Notes under the pieces: generated by a model | What the model saw: the letters and a program-made list of their open reading frames with translations, nothing else | The model's database searches: none | What the model was told of the DNA's origin: nothing | Made by a program: the position numbers and the translations under genes | Shown here: piece after piece, positions 8,016 to 17,179 of the stretch | How positions within the stretch are numbered: the stretch's first letter is position 1 | Layout of the letters: every line of letters starts with the position of its first letter | Assembly (NCBI RefSeq): GCF_000716675.1 | Contig: NZ_JNXT01000034.1 | Span: 24,830 to 88,829 of the forward strand | From: Streptomyces alboflavus | GTDB taxonomy: Bacteria > Actinomycetota > Actinomycetes > Streptomycetales > Streptomycetaceae | Length of the DNA: 64,000 nt | Direction: 5' to 3'

Positions 8016-9599
8016 ATGGCTCATCTGCGCTCGTCACGCACGTCGCGCTCCAGACGCCTGGCGCTCGCGCTGCCGCTCGGTGTCGTGCTCGCCGCAGCGG
8101 TCGGCTTCGCGCCCGGCGCCGCGACCGCCGCCCCGCTCGACCCTCCCGGCTCCAGCACGGCGCGGGCCGCGGACACCGACGCGGCCGGCAAGCTGGCGTA
8201 CGTCGTCAACACCAGGTCGGACGCCAAGACCTTGGCGCGGGTGAAGAAGGCGATAGCCGAGGCCGACGGCACGGTCGTCGTCACGTACGCGAAAATAGGC
8301 GTGATCGTCGCCCACTCGGCCAATCCGGACTTCGGCAAGACGCTGCGCGACGTGCGCGGTGTCCACTCCGCGGGCGCCACCCGCACCTCGCCGCTCACCC
8401 CGGCCGCCACGACGCAGGAGGGCGCGCCGACCTTCGTGTCGAAGGAGCGGGCCAAGGCGCTCAAGCAGCGGGCCGCGGCGGGCAAGGGCGGCGCCGCCGC
8501 CCAGGAGCCGCTGGAAGCCGACCAGTGGGATCTGCGGGCCATCGGCGCCGACAAGGCGGCGCAGATCAACCCGGGCAGCAAGAAGGTCACCGTCGGCGTC
8601 ATCGACACCGGTGTGGACGACACCCACCCCGACCTCGCGCCCAACTTCTCGGCCAAGCAGTCCGCGAGCTGTGTCGGCGGCAAGGCCGACACCTCCCCCG
8701 GCGCCTGGCGCCCGGAGAAGCCCGAGCACTACCACGGCACCCATGTGGCGGGCGAGGTCGCCGCCGCGCGCAACAACGTCGGCGTCGCGGGTGTCGCGCC
8801 CGGCGTGAAGGTCGCGGGCATCAAGGTGGCCGACCCGGTCAGCGAGCTGTTCTTCCCGGAGAGCGTGGTCTGCGCCTTCGTGTTCGCCGCCGACAACGGC
8901 ATCGAGATCACCAACAACAGCTACTACGTGGACCCGTGGCTGTACAACTGCAAGGACGACCCGGACCAGCGGGCCATCCTCGACGCGGTCAACCGCGCCC
9001 AGCTGTACGCCCAGCGCAAGGGCACCCTGAACCTCGCCTCCGCGGGCAACTCCAACCACGACCTGGACGCGGACGAGATCCTCGACGAGTCGAGCCCCGA
9101 CGACTCCACGCCGGTCCCCCGCACCATCGACCCGCACGAGTGCCTCGACATCCCGACCCAGCTCCCGGGCGTCGTGACGGTCAGCGCGACGGGCGTGTAC
9201 AAGGCCAAGTCGTACTACTCGACGTACGGCAACGGCGTCGTCGACATCGCGGCCCCCGGCGGCGACCGGCGCTACCAGAAGCCGACCGACACCCCCTCCA
9301 AGGACGGCGGCATCCTCTCCACGATGCCGGGCGGCCAGTACGCGTGGCTGCAGGGCACGTCCATGGCGTCCCCGCACGCGGCCGGTGTCGCCGCGCTCCT
9401 GAAGTCCACGCACCCGAAGGCGGGTCCGGCGGAGCTGCAGCGGCTGCTCAAGCGGCAGGCCGACAACCCGGGCTGCCCGACGAAGCCGTACGACCCCGAC
9501 GGCGACGGCAAGGTCGACGCCGTCTGCAAGGGCGGCAAGAACAGGAACGGCTTCTACGGCCACGGGATCGTCGACGCGCTCGACGCCGTGAAGAAGTAA
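8016..9599 (+). CDS. Secreted subtilisin-like serine protease (S8 family)
   Basis: A 527-residue preproprotein. Residues 1-39 form a signal peptide with Arg-rich start and Ala-rich end (GAATAAP), followed by an inhibitor-type prodomain to about residue 175. The catalytic triad is visible: Asp197 (GVIDTGVDDTHPD), His243 (HGTHVAGE) and Ser449 (GTSMASPHAAG). The C-terminus carries DPDGDGKVD, an EF-hand-like calcium-binding loop, and Cys residues that could form disulfides. ATG 8016 follows GGAGAT at a suitable distance. It precedes a paralog by 13 bases, so the two are probably co-transcribed. Confidence 0.93.
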   Translation: MAHLRSSRTSRSRRLALALPLGVVLAAAVGFAPGAATAAPLDPPGSSTARAADTDAAGKLAYVVNTRSDAKTLARVKKAIAEADGTVVVTYAKIGVIVAHSANPDFGKTLRDVRGVHSAGATRTSPLTPAATTQEGAPTFVSKERAKALKQRAAAGKGGAAAQEPLEADQWDLRAIGADKAAQINPGSKKVTVGVIDTGVDDTHPDLAPNFSAKQSASCVGGKADTSPGAWRPEKPEHYHGTHVAGEVAAARNNVGVAGVAPGVKVAGIKVADPVSELFFPESVVCAFVFAADNGIEITNNSYYVDPWLYNCKDDPDQRAILDAVNRAQLYAQRKGTLNLASAGNSNHDLDADEILDESSPDDSTPVPRTIDPHECLDIPTQLPGVVTVSATGVYKAKSYYSTYGNGVVDIAAPGGDRRYQKPTDTPSKDGGILSTMPGGQYAWLQGTSMASPHAAGVAALLKSTHPKAGPAELQRLLKRQADNPGCPTKPYDPDGDGKVDAVCKGGKNRNGFYGHGIVDALDAVKK

Positions 9600-9612
9600 G
9601 GGGAACGGCACC

Positions 9613-11199
9613 TTGAGCAGCAAGCACACCAGCGGGACCGGCCGGGCCGGACGCCGCGCCGTCGCCCTTCCCCTCGGCGTCGCGGTGATCTCCGCGCTCG
9701 CCTTCCTGCCGGGCACCGCGTCCGCGCGGAGCGACGCCCCGGCGGCGCCCTCGGCGCCCGCAGCACCCGGCGTCGGCGTCCTCGCCGCGGCCGCGGACGG
9801 TTCGACGATGAGCTATGTCGTCAACGTCCGCACCGGGCAGGGCGGTTGGGCGGCCAAGTACGTCAAGAAGGCCATCGCCAAGGCCGACGGCAAGGTCGTG
9901 ATCTCGTACGACAAGATCGGTGTGATCGTCGTCCACTCCGCGAACCCCGACTTCGCGAAGACGATCCGCAAGGTCAAGGGCGTGCAATCGGCCGGTGCCA
10001 CGCGCACCGCGCCGCTGTCGGCGCAGTCCAGCGACGACATCGACGCCGCGCGTCCGCTGTCCGCCAAGGAGGCCGAGGCCGCCGCGGGCAAGGCGGGGGC
10101 CGGGCAGGACGAGTTCGAGCCGCTGCAGTGGGACCTGCCCGCCATGAAGGCGGACCAGGCCCACAAGGTGTCCCTCGGCAGCCCGAAGGTGACCGTCGGC
10201 GTCCTCGACTCCGGCGTCGACGACACCCACCCGGACATCGCGCCGAACTTCGACAGGCGCGCCTCGGCGAGCTGTCTGGGCGGCGTGCCCACGCAGAAGG
10301 ACAACGCGTGGCGTCCGGTGGCCAAGGAGAGCGACCACGGCATGCACGTGGCGGGCACCATCGCCGCCGCGAAGAACGGCACCGGTGTCACGGGTGTCGC
10401 GCCGGGCGTGAAGGTCGCGAGCCTGAAGGTGGCCGAGCCAGCGACCGGCATGTACTACACGGAGGCCGTCGTCTGCGGCTTCATGTGGGCGGCCGACCAC
10501 GGCGTGGACGTCACGAACAGCAGCTACTACACCGACCCGTGGCTGTTCAACTGCCGTACCGACGCCGACCAGAAGGCACTGGTCGACGCGGTCGGGCGGG
10601 CGACCAGGTACGCGGAGCGCAAGGGCGCGGTGAACGTCGCCGCGGCCGGCAACGCGGAGACGGACCTCGCCCAGGACGAGATCGTCGACGAGTCGAGCCC
10701 GGACGACACGACGCCCGTCAAGCGGACCATCAAGACCGCGGACTGCCTCGACATACCGTCGCAGCTCCCGGGCGTGGTGACGGTGTCGTCGACGGGCGCG
10801 AAGGGCATCAAGTCGTCGTTCTCGAACTACGGCAAGGGCGTCATCGACATCGCGGCGCCGGGCGGCGACTCCACCGCCTTCCAGAAGCCGCAGCCGCCCG
10901 CCACCAGCGGGCTGATCCTGTCGACGCTGCCGGGCGGCAAGTTCGGCTACAAGGCCGGTACGTCGATGGCCTCGCCGCACACCGCGGGCGTGGCCGCGCT
11001 CATCAAGTCGACGCACCCGAAGGCCTCCGCGGCCCGGGTGAAGGCCCTGCTGTACCGCCAGGCCGACGCGATGGCGTGCACCGACCCCTACGACATCGAC
11101 GGCGACGGCAAGGTCGACGCGGTGTGCGCGGGCGGGAAGAACAAGAACGGCTTCTACGGCGTGGGCATGTCCGACGCGCTGGACGCCGTGCGCAAGTAA
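9613..11199 (+). CDS. Secreted subtilisin-like serine protease (S8 family), paralog
   Basis: A 528-residue tandem duplicate of the preceding gene with the same layout: signal peptide (ends near residue 38, GTASAR), prodomain, and triad Asp199 (GVLDSGVDDTHPD), His245 (HGMHVAGT) and Ser451 (GTSMASPHTAG). The C-terminal loop DIDGDGKVD matches the paralog's. It starts at TTG 9613 with AAGGGGAA upstream. HGMHV in place of HGTHV and a divergent prodomain suggest the copies have drifted in specificity. A strong terminator follows. Confidence 0.92.
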   Translation: MSSKHTSGTGRAGRRAVALPLGVAVISALAFLPGTASARSDAPAAPSAPAAPGVGVLAAAADGSTMSYVVNVRTGQGGWAAKYVKKAIAKADGKVVISYDKIGVIVVHSANPDFAKTIRKVKGVQSAGATRTAPLSAQSSDDIDAARPLSAKEAEAAAGKAGAGQDEFEPLQWDLPAMKADQAHKVSLGSPKVTVGVLDSGVDDTHPDIAPNFDRRASASCLGGVPTQKDNAWRPVAKESDHGMHVAGTIAAAKNGTGVTGVAPGVKVASLKVAEPATGMYYTEAVVCGFMWAADHGVDVTNSSYYTDPWLFNCRTDADQKALVDAVGRATRYAERKGAVNVAAAGNAETDLAQDEIVDESSPDDTTPVKRTIKTADCLDIPSQLPGVVTVSSTGAKGIKSSFSNYGKGVIDIAAPGGDSTAFQKPQPPATSGLILSTLPGGKFGYKAGTSMASPHTAGVAALIKSTHPKASAARVKALLYRQADAMACTDPYDIDGDGKVDAVCAGGKNKNGFYGVGMSDALDAVRK

Positions 11200-11218
11200 C
11201 GCCTCAGTGAGGTGGTGA

Positions 11219-11248
11219 GGGCCGGGCGGTGTGCGGACCGCCCGGCCC
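11219..11248 (+). terminator. Terminator of the subtilase pair
   Basis: A perfect 12-bp stem (GGGCCGGGCGGT with its complement) with a 6-base loop starts 20 bases after the second protease stop and is followed by TT. Confidence 0.8.
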
Positions 11249-11268
11249 TTCGCGAGAGGATGCATGGC

Positions 11269-11919
11269 ATGTACGCGTACCAGGACTCGACGTTCGTCTA
11301 CGAAGGGCAGCAGCAGTGGCGGGCCGAACCTGACCGCCCCGGATGGCAGTTGTGGCTCCGGTTCGTGCTGACCGTGCTGGTCCTGCCGGTGTGGTGGCTG
11401 CTGCTCCTCGCCTTCGCGCTCGTCATGATCGTGGTCGCGATGTTCGCCGAGATCCTGACCGTCATCCCGGGCTTCGAGCGCGGCGCCGAGCGCGCCATGG
11501 ACTCCGTCATCGGCAAGATCTCCCTCTGGCCGCGCTGGGCCGTGACCTGGCCCGAGCTGAACCACGAGGGCGACACCGCCTTCCACGCCGCGCGGGTCGA
11601 CGCGTACCTGGACAAGTGGACGAAGCGCGCGGCCAGGCCCAAGGCCCCGAAGAAGCCCGCGCCCCCGACGGAGTGCGAGGTGCCGTGGCGCACGTACCGG
11701 GGCGTCGGCGGCGCGTACGTCGTCGAGGCGGCGGCGCGGCGCGGCTGGGAGCTGCGGCCGTCCGACCCGGCGCAGGAGATCCGGCTGTGGTGGTCGGCGG
11801 CTTCGGCGGCGGGGGCCACGGGGCCGGGGGTCGCGGGGCCGGGCGCTGGTGGGCCAGGGGCCCCGGGGCCGGGGGCTTTTGGTCCTGCGACGGGGTACCC
11901 GCCCGCGGGCACGGCATAG
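11269..11919 (+). CDS. Membrane protein of unknown function with Gly/Pro/Ala-rich tail
   Basis: About 216 residues. After a short N-terminal part (MYAYQDSTFVYEGQQQW) there is a long hydrophobic region (about residues 29-65) that can span the membrane once or twice, then a charged cytoplasmic domain with VPWRTYRGVGGAYVVEAA, then a low-complexity tail of G-P-G-A repeats. I do not recognise the family. ATG 11269 is preferred because GAGAGG lies nine bases upstream; ATG 11260 would abut that site. The next gene's -10-like element overlaps the end of this one. Confidence 0.65.
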   Translation: MYAYQDSTFVYEGQQQWRAEPDRPGWQLWLRFVLTVLVLPVWWLLLLAFALVMIVVAMFAEILTVIPGFERGAERAMDSVIGKISLWPRWAVTWPELNHEGDTAFHAARVDAYLDKWTKRAARPKAPKKPAPPTECEVPWRTYRGVGGAYVVEAAARRGWELRPSDPAQEIRLWWSAASAAGATGPGVAGPGAGGPGAPGPGAFGPATGYPPAGTA

Positions 11920-11926
11920 TGACTGT

Positions 11927-13315
11927 ATGACGCAATCACCCTTGGACGGCGCCGCGGTCGCCTGGGACGCGCTCGGGGGCGACCCCGCGCTCCTGTCCCG
12001 CCTCTCCCCCGTCGTACGCGAGGACACCCTGCCCGCGCGGCTCCCGGTGCGGGCGCTCGCGCGGTCCTGTGTGGGCGTCTGCGCGCTCGCCGCCGCCGAG
12101 TTGGCGGCCCTGCGCACGGGGCGGGACGTGCCGCACGCGCGCGTGGACGACGGTTCGGTGGCCGCCGCGTTCGCCAGTGAACGGCACCTCCTCGTGAACG
12201 GGCGCGCGCCGGAGTCGTTCGCGCCCCTGTCGCGCTTCTGGCGCACCGCCGACGGCTGGGTGCGCACGCACGCCAACTACCCGCACCACCGGGCCCGCCT
12301 GCTCGCCGCGCTGGGTCTCGGCGACGGCGAGGCGTCCGTGGAGCGCGTCGGCGCCCGCCTCGCGGAGCTGCCCGCCGCCGAGGCCGAGGAGGCGGTGTAC
12401 GCCGCCGGGGGCCTGGCCGTCGCCCTGCGCACGCCGCAGGAGTGGGCCGCGCATCCCCAGGGGGTCGCAGTGGCCGGGCTCCCCCTCGTGGGCCGGGAGC
12501 GGCTCGGTGACGGCGCCCCGCCCGCGACGGCGCCCCTCCGGGCCGCGGCCACGGACCCGCTCCTGCCCGCCGCCGGGCTGCGCGTCCTCGACCTCACGCG
12601 CGTCATCGCCGGACCGGTCGCCACCCGTACGCTCGCCCTGCTCGGCGCCGACGTGCTGCGCGTCGACCCGCCGCACCTGCCCGAACTCCCCGACCAGCAC
12701 GCCGACACGGGCTTCGGCAAGCGCTCCGCCACCCTCGACCTCGGCGCCCCCGCGGACCGGCGCGCCTTCGAGGACCTGCTCGCCCGGGCCGACGTGGTCG
12801 TGACCGGCTACCGGCCCGGCACCCTCGATCGGTTCGGGCTCGCCCCCGAGGCGCTGGCCGAGCGGCGGCCCGGCCTCGTCGTGGCGCAGCTCTCGGCGTG
12901 GGGCACGAGCGGCCCGTGGTCCGGCCGCCGCGGCTTCGACAGCCTGGTGCAGGTGGCCACGGGCATCGCGGTGGCCGAGGGCGCGCCGGACGCGCCCGGT
13001 GCGCTGCCCGCGCAGGCGCTGGACCACGGCACGGGGTATCTGCTGGCCGCGGCGGTGCTGCGGGCGCTGTCGGAGCGGCTGGGGGGAACCGCCGACGGCA
13101 CGGGTGGCACGCCGGTGGTGCGGCTCGCTCTCGCGCGGACGGCGGCGTGGCTCACGGGCTGGCCTACGTACGCGGCGGATCCCTGGCTCACCGGGACGGA
13201 CGGTCCGCTGGGTCTGCTGCGGCACGCCCTCCCGCCGGTGTCCTTCGACGGCGGGCCCGTGAACTGGGGGCGGCCGCCGGGCGGTTGGGGCGGGGATGCC
13301 CCTGTGTGGCGGTGA
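11927..13315 (+). CDS. CaiB/BaiF family CoA transferase
   Basis: A 462-residue protein. The class III CoA-transferase core begins near residue 215 (LRVLDLTRVIAGPVATRTL, then LGADVLRVDPP and GFGKRSATLDL) and includes RRGFDSLVQVATGIA; the N-terminal 200 residues are a half-length, degenerate CoA-transferase-like or unrelated domain (LLVNGRAPESFAPLSRFW). These enzymes move CoA between organic acids. A -10-like CATAGT lies six bases before the ATG and no ribosome binding site is visible, so the mRNA is probably leaderless. No partner enzyme is adjacent and the substrate is unknown. Confidence 0.82.
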   Translation: MTQSPLDGAAVAWDALGGDPALLSRLSPVVREDTLPARLPVRALARSCVGVCALAAAELAALRTGRDVPHARVDDGSVAAAFASERHLLVNGRAPESFAPLSRFWRTADGWVRTHANYPHHRARLLAALGLGDGEASVERVGARLAELPAAEAEEAVYAAGGLAVALRTPQEWAAHPQGVAVAGLPLVGRERLGDGAPPATAPLRAAATDPLLPAAGLRVLDLTRVIAGPVATRTLALLGADVLRVDPPHLPELPDQHADTGFGKRSATLDLGAPADRRAFEDLLARADVVVTGYRPGTLDRFGLAPEALAERRPGLVVAQLSAWGTSGPWSGRRGFDSLVQVATGIAVAEGAPDAPGALPAQALDHGTGYLLAAAVLRALSERLGGTADGTGGTPVVRLALARTAAWLTGWPTYAADPWLTGTDGPLGLLRHALPPVSFDGGPVNWGRPPGGWGGDAPVWR

Positions 13316-13399
13316 GCGGGGCCGGACGGTCGGAATGACATTCCGCCAGTTGTTTGCCCGGACTTGCCCGGGAGTGCGACGACTGGTGAAGATCTTGTG

Positions 13400-14683
13400 G
13401 TGAGCTCCATACGACCGCCAGGGGACCCGGGTGGCGAGGCCACGGCCGGGACGGCCGCCTCCTCGTCGCACCCGGGGTATTCGGCCCCGCCGCACCGTCC
13501 GGGGGACGCGGGCCCGGCCGGCGCGCACGCGGCTCCGGCCGACACGACGCGTCCGGCCGTGCCCGACACGGCGTATCCGGACCCGGCCGACACGCTGCAC
13601 CTCACCGTGCGGCGCACTCCGGACCCTGCCGACACCTTGCGCCTCACCGTGCGGCGCACGGAGCACCCCTCCGCGCCGCCCGCCGCTGCCCCGACCTCCC
13701 GAACCACCGCGCCCCGCCGCCCGTCCTCCCGCCGTGCCGTCGCCGTGCTCGTCCTCGTGGCCGTCGCGGCCGTGGTGCCGCTCTTCGGGCCCGCCGCCGT
13801 CCTGGACGGCACCGGTGAGGCCGAGGCGCCGGGCACGCCGGGCATCACGTTCCTGCGGACGGTGCTGTTCGCCGCGCTGTGCGTGCAGGTGGGCGAGGTG
13901 TTCGTGCGGCGGCTCGCGCGCCGGGTGCCGGGGGCGCCGCTCGCGTCGGCGCCGCCGGGGTGGGGGTGGTGGGCGGCCGTCGCGGGCGGTGTCGCCGCGC
14001 TCGGCCTGGCCTCGATCGTGGCCAGCGGCAACCTGGTGCCGCACCAGCCGTCCGACCTGGACGTCGGCGGCCTGTACCAGTCGCGGGACGGCCGCCTCGC
14101 GCTCCTCGAGGTCAACGCCTTCGTCGTGGCCGCCCTGTGCGCCCGCTCGCGCCGCCCGGACAGCGCGGTCCTGCCGCTGGCCGCCGTGATCGTGGCGGAG
14201 GCGCTGCGCGCCCACCCGCCGACGGAGGAGGCCGCGCTCGTCGGCTCGGGGCTGACCCTGGTGCACCTGACGTGCGCGGCGCTGTGGGCGGGCGGCCTGC
14301 TGTACGCGCTGCGTACGCTGCGGAGCTGGCGAAGGACCGCCCCGGAGGCGGGCGTTGCCGTGCTCGGCCGCTACGCGCGCGTGGCCGCCGTCCTGTTCGC
14401 CGCCATCACCGCGAGCGGAATCGTCAGCACGCTGCGCCGGATGCCGCCGGACACCGTGGCGGACCAGCTGACGGACACCGCCTACGGCCGCACCCTGCTC
14501 GCCAAGGTGCTGCTCGTGGCCGTCGTCGCCGTCCTCGCGCTGCTCTCCCGGCGCCGGCTGAAGCGGTCGCCCCGGGCCACGCTCAGCACGTACGCGCCCG
14601 CGCGCGCCGAGGTGATGGCACTCGGGGCCGTGGTCGCGGTGTCGGCGCTGCTCACCGTCGTTCCGGTGCCGATCCGTTGGTGA
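13400..14683 (+). CDS. CopD-like membrane protein
   Basis: About 427 residues. A Pro/Ala-rich N-terminal region of about 110 residues precedes eight or nine transmembrane helices with the copper-resistance D pattern (LVHLTCAALWAGGLLYAL and TLLAKVLLVAVVAVLALLSRRRLKR). CopD-domain proteins are linked to copper import. The N-terminal region holds a 13-residue near repeat (DPADTLRLTVRRT and variants). No CopC domain or copper chaperone is nearby. The start is uncertain: GTG 13400, GTG 13397 and TTG 13364 are all in frame with weak ribosome binding sites. The 3' end overlaps the convergent gene by 32 bases. Confidence 0.78.
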   Translation: MSSIRPPGDPGGEATAGTAASSSHPGYSAPPHRPGDAGPAGAHAAPADTTRPAVPDTAYPDPADTLHLTVRRTPDPADTLRLTVRRTEHPSAPPAAAPTSRTTAPRRPSSRRAVAVLVLVAVAAVVPLFGPAAVLDGTGEAEAPGTPGITFLRTVLFAALCVQVGEVFVRRLARRVPGAPLASAPPGWGWWAAVAGGVAALGLASIVASGNLVPHQPSDLDVGGLYQSRDGRLALLEVNAFVVAALCARSRRPDSAVLPLAAVIVAEALRAHPPTEEAALVGSGLTLVHLTCAALWAGGLLYALRTLRSWRRTAPEAGVAVLGRYARVAAVLFAAITASGIVSTLRRMPPDTVADQLTDTAYGRTLLAKVLLVAVVAVLALLSRRRLKRSPRATLSTYAPARAEVMALGAVVAVSALLTVVPVPIRW

Positions 14684-15386
14684 GGGTGGCGGTGAGCACG
14701 CCCCGGGTCAGGAGGGCCTGGGCGGCCAGGTAGGTCAGCATGATCCAGAAGTCGGGGCGGGGTGCCTGCGCCCAGTCGGCGACGTCCGTGGCGATGAGGG
14801 TGTCCGACAGGAGGAAGAGGCCGCCGCCCGCCGCGGCGGTCAGGCCGAGGGTGGTCGCGCCGAAGGCCATGGCGGTCAGGAGCAGGCTGTAGCCCGCCAC
14901 CGGGATCCGCATGTCCGACGGCAGGTCGGGCCACAGGAGCGCCACGGTGACGATCAGGGCGCAGGCGTAGGTGGCCACGACGAAGGTGCCCCGGGCCGGG
15001 GCGTGGTGCTCGCCGTGTCTGCGGAACAGGGCCAGGTAGCAGAGGTGGCCGACGGCGAAGGAGCCCATGCCCGCGAGGAAGAGCGGGTCGGCGTCGCCGA
15101 GGAGGAGGACGTCGCCGCCCCAGCCGAAGAGGAGGGCCGCCACCAGGAGGGGCGGGCCCTGGCGGAGGACCGCGTAGGCCGCGAGCAGGGGCATCAGGAG
15201 CGGCTTCAGGACGGTGTGGCCCGTGTCGGCCCCCAGGGCGAGGGCCGAGAGGTCGCCGGCCGCCACGAGGGCGAAGGCCGCGAGGACCACCGTGCCGTAG
15301 CCGTGCCTCCTGGACGTCGGCGGATCGGCGCCCGGCGCCGGGGGTGGTGCCGCGAGCGTCGGCTCGCCCGGCTCCGCGCGGGTCAC
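14652..15386 (-). CDS. Lysoplasmalogenase-like membrane protein (YhhN family)
   Basis: A 244-residue protein with about eight transmembrane helices and the YhhN family pattern (LKPLLMPLLAAYAVL, then FGWGGDVLLLGDADPLFLAGMGSFAVGH and GGGLFLLSDTLIA). Characterised members hydrolyse the vinyl-ether bond of lysoplasmalogen; in Streptomyces the substrate is unproven. It starts in a GTGA overlap with the upstream sterol-desaturase-like gene, so the two form an operon, perhaps for ether or modified lipids. Confidence 0.85.
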   Translation of the reverse strand: MTRAEPGEPTLAAPPPAPGADPPTSRRHGYGTVVLAAFALVAAGDLSALALGADTGHTVLKPLLMPLLAAYAVLRQGPPLLVAALLFGWGGDVLLLGDADPLFLAGMGSFAVGHLCYLALFRRHGEHHAPARGTFVVATYACALIVTVALLWPDLPSDMRIPVAGYSLLLTAMAFGATTLGLTAAAGGGLFLLSDTLIATDVADWAQAPRPDFWIMLTYLAAQALLTRGVLTATLTNGSAPERR

Positions 15387-16279
15387 GCCGCGGGCTCCGT
15401 CGTGCGCTCCTGCGTCGGCACCGGCACCGCCGTCGCCTCCGGTGGCCGGGACGGCTGCCAGCCCGGGCCCCGGAAGACCCGGCCCGCCCGCTCGCCCCAG
15501 CTGGAGGCGCTCTTCAGGTCCCTGGCGATCGCCGCGTACTCGTGGGTGGCGACGCGCAGCGGGTTGTACGTCGTGATGTTCTTCGTGAGGCCGTAGACCG
15601 GGCGGTCAGTCTCGGGGACCCAGGAGCGGAACAGGCGGTCCCAGACGATCAGGATGCCGCCGAAGTTGCGGTCCAGGTAGCCGCCCTGCGAGGCGTGGTG
15701 GACGCGGTGGTGGGAGGGCGTGTTGAAGACGTACTCGATGGGCCGGGGCAGCTTGCCGATGCGTTCGGTGTGGATCCAGAACTGGTAGACGAGGTTCGTC
15801 GCCGAACAGAAGGCGAGGGCGGCAGGGTGCACGCCGAGGGCGATCAGCGGCAGGTAGAACGGCCACACCGTGAGGCTCGTCCAGGGCTGGCGGAGCGCGG
15901 TGGTGAAGTTGAACTTCTCGCTGGAGTGGTGCACCACGTGGCAGGCCCACAGGACGCGGATCACGTGGTGGCCGCGGTGCGACCAGTAGTAGAAGAAGTC
16001 CTGCGCGAGCAGCATCAGCGGAATCGTCCACCACAGGACGGGCACGCGCAGCGGCGTCAGCGCGTACACCCCGGAGTAGACGGCGACGATCGGGATCTTC
16101 CAGAGGAAGTCGAAGACCAGGCTGCCGAGCCCCATGGTGATGCTGGTGGCGGCGTCCTTGGTCTCGTACCCGGCGGCGTCCTCGTCGGGGTGGACCCGGT
16201 GGCTGATGATCTCGACGACCGTGAGCACCACGAAGGCGGGGATGGACCACAGCACGACATCGGGCAGGTTCGGGGACAT
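15383..16279 (-). CDS. Sterol desaturase / fatty acid hydroxylase family protein
   Basis: A 298-residue integral membrane di-iron enzyme. The three histidine boxes are visible: HRGHH, HVVHHSSEKFN and HHRVHHA. Family members hydroxylate or desaturate lipids, sterols, carotenoids or alkylglycerol ethers. Coupling by a 4-base overlap to the lysoplasmalogenase-like gene makes an ether-lipid role attractive, since alkylglycerol monooxygenase belongs to the same superfamily; that is inference. ATG 16279 begins MSPNLPDVVLWSIP. Confidence 0.88.
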   Translation of the reverse strand: MSPNLPDVVLWSIPAFVVLTVVEIISHRVHPDEDAAGYETKDAATSITMGLGSLVFDFLWKIPIVAVYSGVYALTPLRVPVLWWTIPLMLLAQDFFYYWSHRGHHVIRVLWACHVVHHSSEKFNFTTALRQPWTSLTVWPFYLPLIALGVHPAALAFCSATNLVYQFWIHTERIGKLPRPIEYVFNTPSHHRVHHASQGGYLDRNFGGILIVWDRLFRSWVPETDRPVYGLTKNITTYNPLRVATHEYAAIARDLKSASSWGERAGRVFRGPGWQPSRPPEATAVPVPTQERTTEPAA

Positions 16280-16402
16280 GCGTGCACGGTAGAACGGCCT
16301 CTGGGCTGCCGCTAGGGGTTGTTACCGATAAGTATTACCGCGGGTACGGCCCTGGTTTTTGGTGATCTCCGCCAATGCGGGGCGCAGGTCCGTACCACCG
16401 CC

Positions 16403-17125
16403 TCACACCCCGGCCGCGCCGAGCAGCGCCCCCGCCCCGTACGTCACCGCCATCGCGAGCGCCCCGCCCGCCACGTTCCGCACGACGGCGGGCCGCACCG
16501 CCGCGGCGCCGAGCCGGGCGCTGCTGAGGCCGGTGAGGGCGAGCGCGCCGAGCACCGAGAGGACAGTGACGCCAAGGCGCCAATCGGCGGGCGGGAGCAC
16601 CATGGCGAGCAGCGGGAGCAGCGCGCCCGCGGTGAACGCGAGGAAGCTCGCCCACGCGGCGTGCCAGGGGTTGGTCAGCTCGTCGGGGTCGATGCCGAGC
16701 TCCACGCGCGCGTGGGCGCGCAGGGCGTCCCGCTCGGTGAGCTGCACGGCGGCCTCGCGGGCCACGTCACGGCTGAGCCCTCGCTCTTCGAGGAGGTCGG
16801 TCAGCTCGGCGAGTTCGGCCTCGGGCTGCTCGCGCAGTTCGCGCTTCTCCATGGCCAGGGCGGCCTTCTCGGAGTCGCGCTGGGTGGACACGGAGACGTA
16901 CTCGCCCGCGGCCATCGACATCGACCCGGCGAGCAGTCCGGCGAGGCCCGCCGTCAGGATCGTGGCGCGCTCGTCGGTGGCACCGGCGACACCGACGACG
17001 AGGCCCGCGGTGGACACGATGCCGTCGTTGGCGCCGAGGACCGCGGCCCGCAGCCAGTTGAGGCGGGTGCCGAGCGCCCCGCCGTGGGCCTCGTCGTGGT
17101 CGGGGGCGGGCGCGGAATCGCTCAT
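16403..17125 (-). CDS. VIT1/CCC1 family metal transporter
   Basis: A 240-residue protein with the VIT family features: LRAAVLGANDGIVSTAGLVVGVAGA (first helix, here quoted in part), SMAAGEYVSVSTQ, a central cytoplasmic acidic/alpha-helical metal-binding region (about residues 95-155) and three C-terminal helices. Family members export ferrous iron or manganese. It is a single gene; the preceding catabolic operon ends 54 bases upstream. Confidence 0.88.
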   Translation of the reverse strand: MSDSAPAPDHDEAHGGALGTRLNWLRAAVLGANDGIVSTAGLVVGVAGATDERATILTAGLAGLLAGSMSMAAGEYVSVSTQRDSEKAALAMEKRELREQPEAELAELTDLLEERGLSRDVAREAAVQLTERDALRAHARVELGIDPDELTNPWHAAWASFLAFTAGALLPLLAMVLPPADWRLGVTVLSVLGALALTGLSSARLGAAAVRPAVVRNVAGGALAMAVTYGAGALLGAAGV

Positions 17126-17179
17126 CCGGGGAGGGTCTCACCCGGTGCGCCGCCCGCACGGCAGCGGCGCACCGGGGGC

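Noticed and set aside
9448..12276. Very long minus-strand open frame (over 900 codons) opposite the subtilases
   Set aside because: It mirrors the GC-rich third positions of the plus-strand genes, with Arg/Pro/Gly composition and no family motifs.
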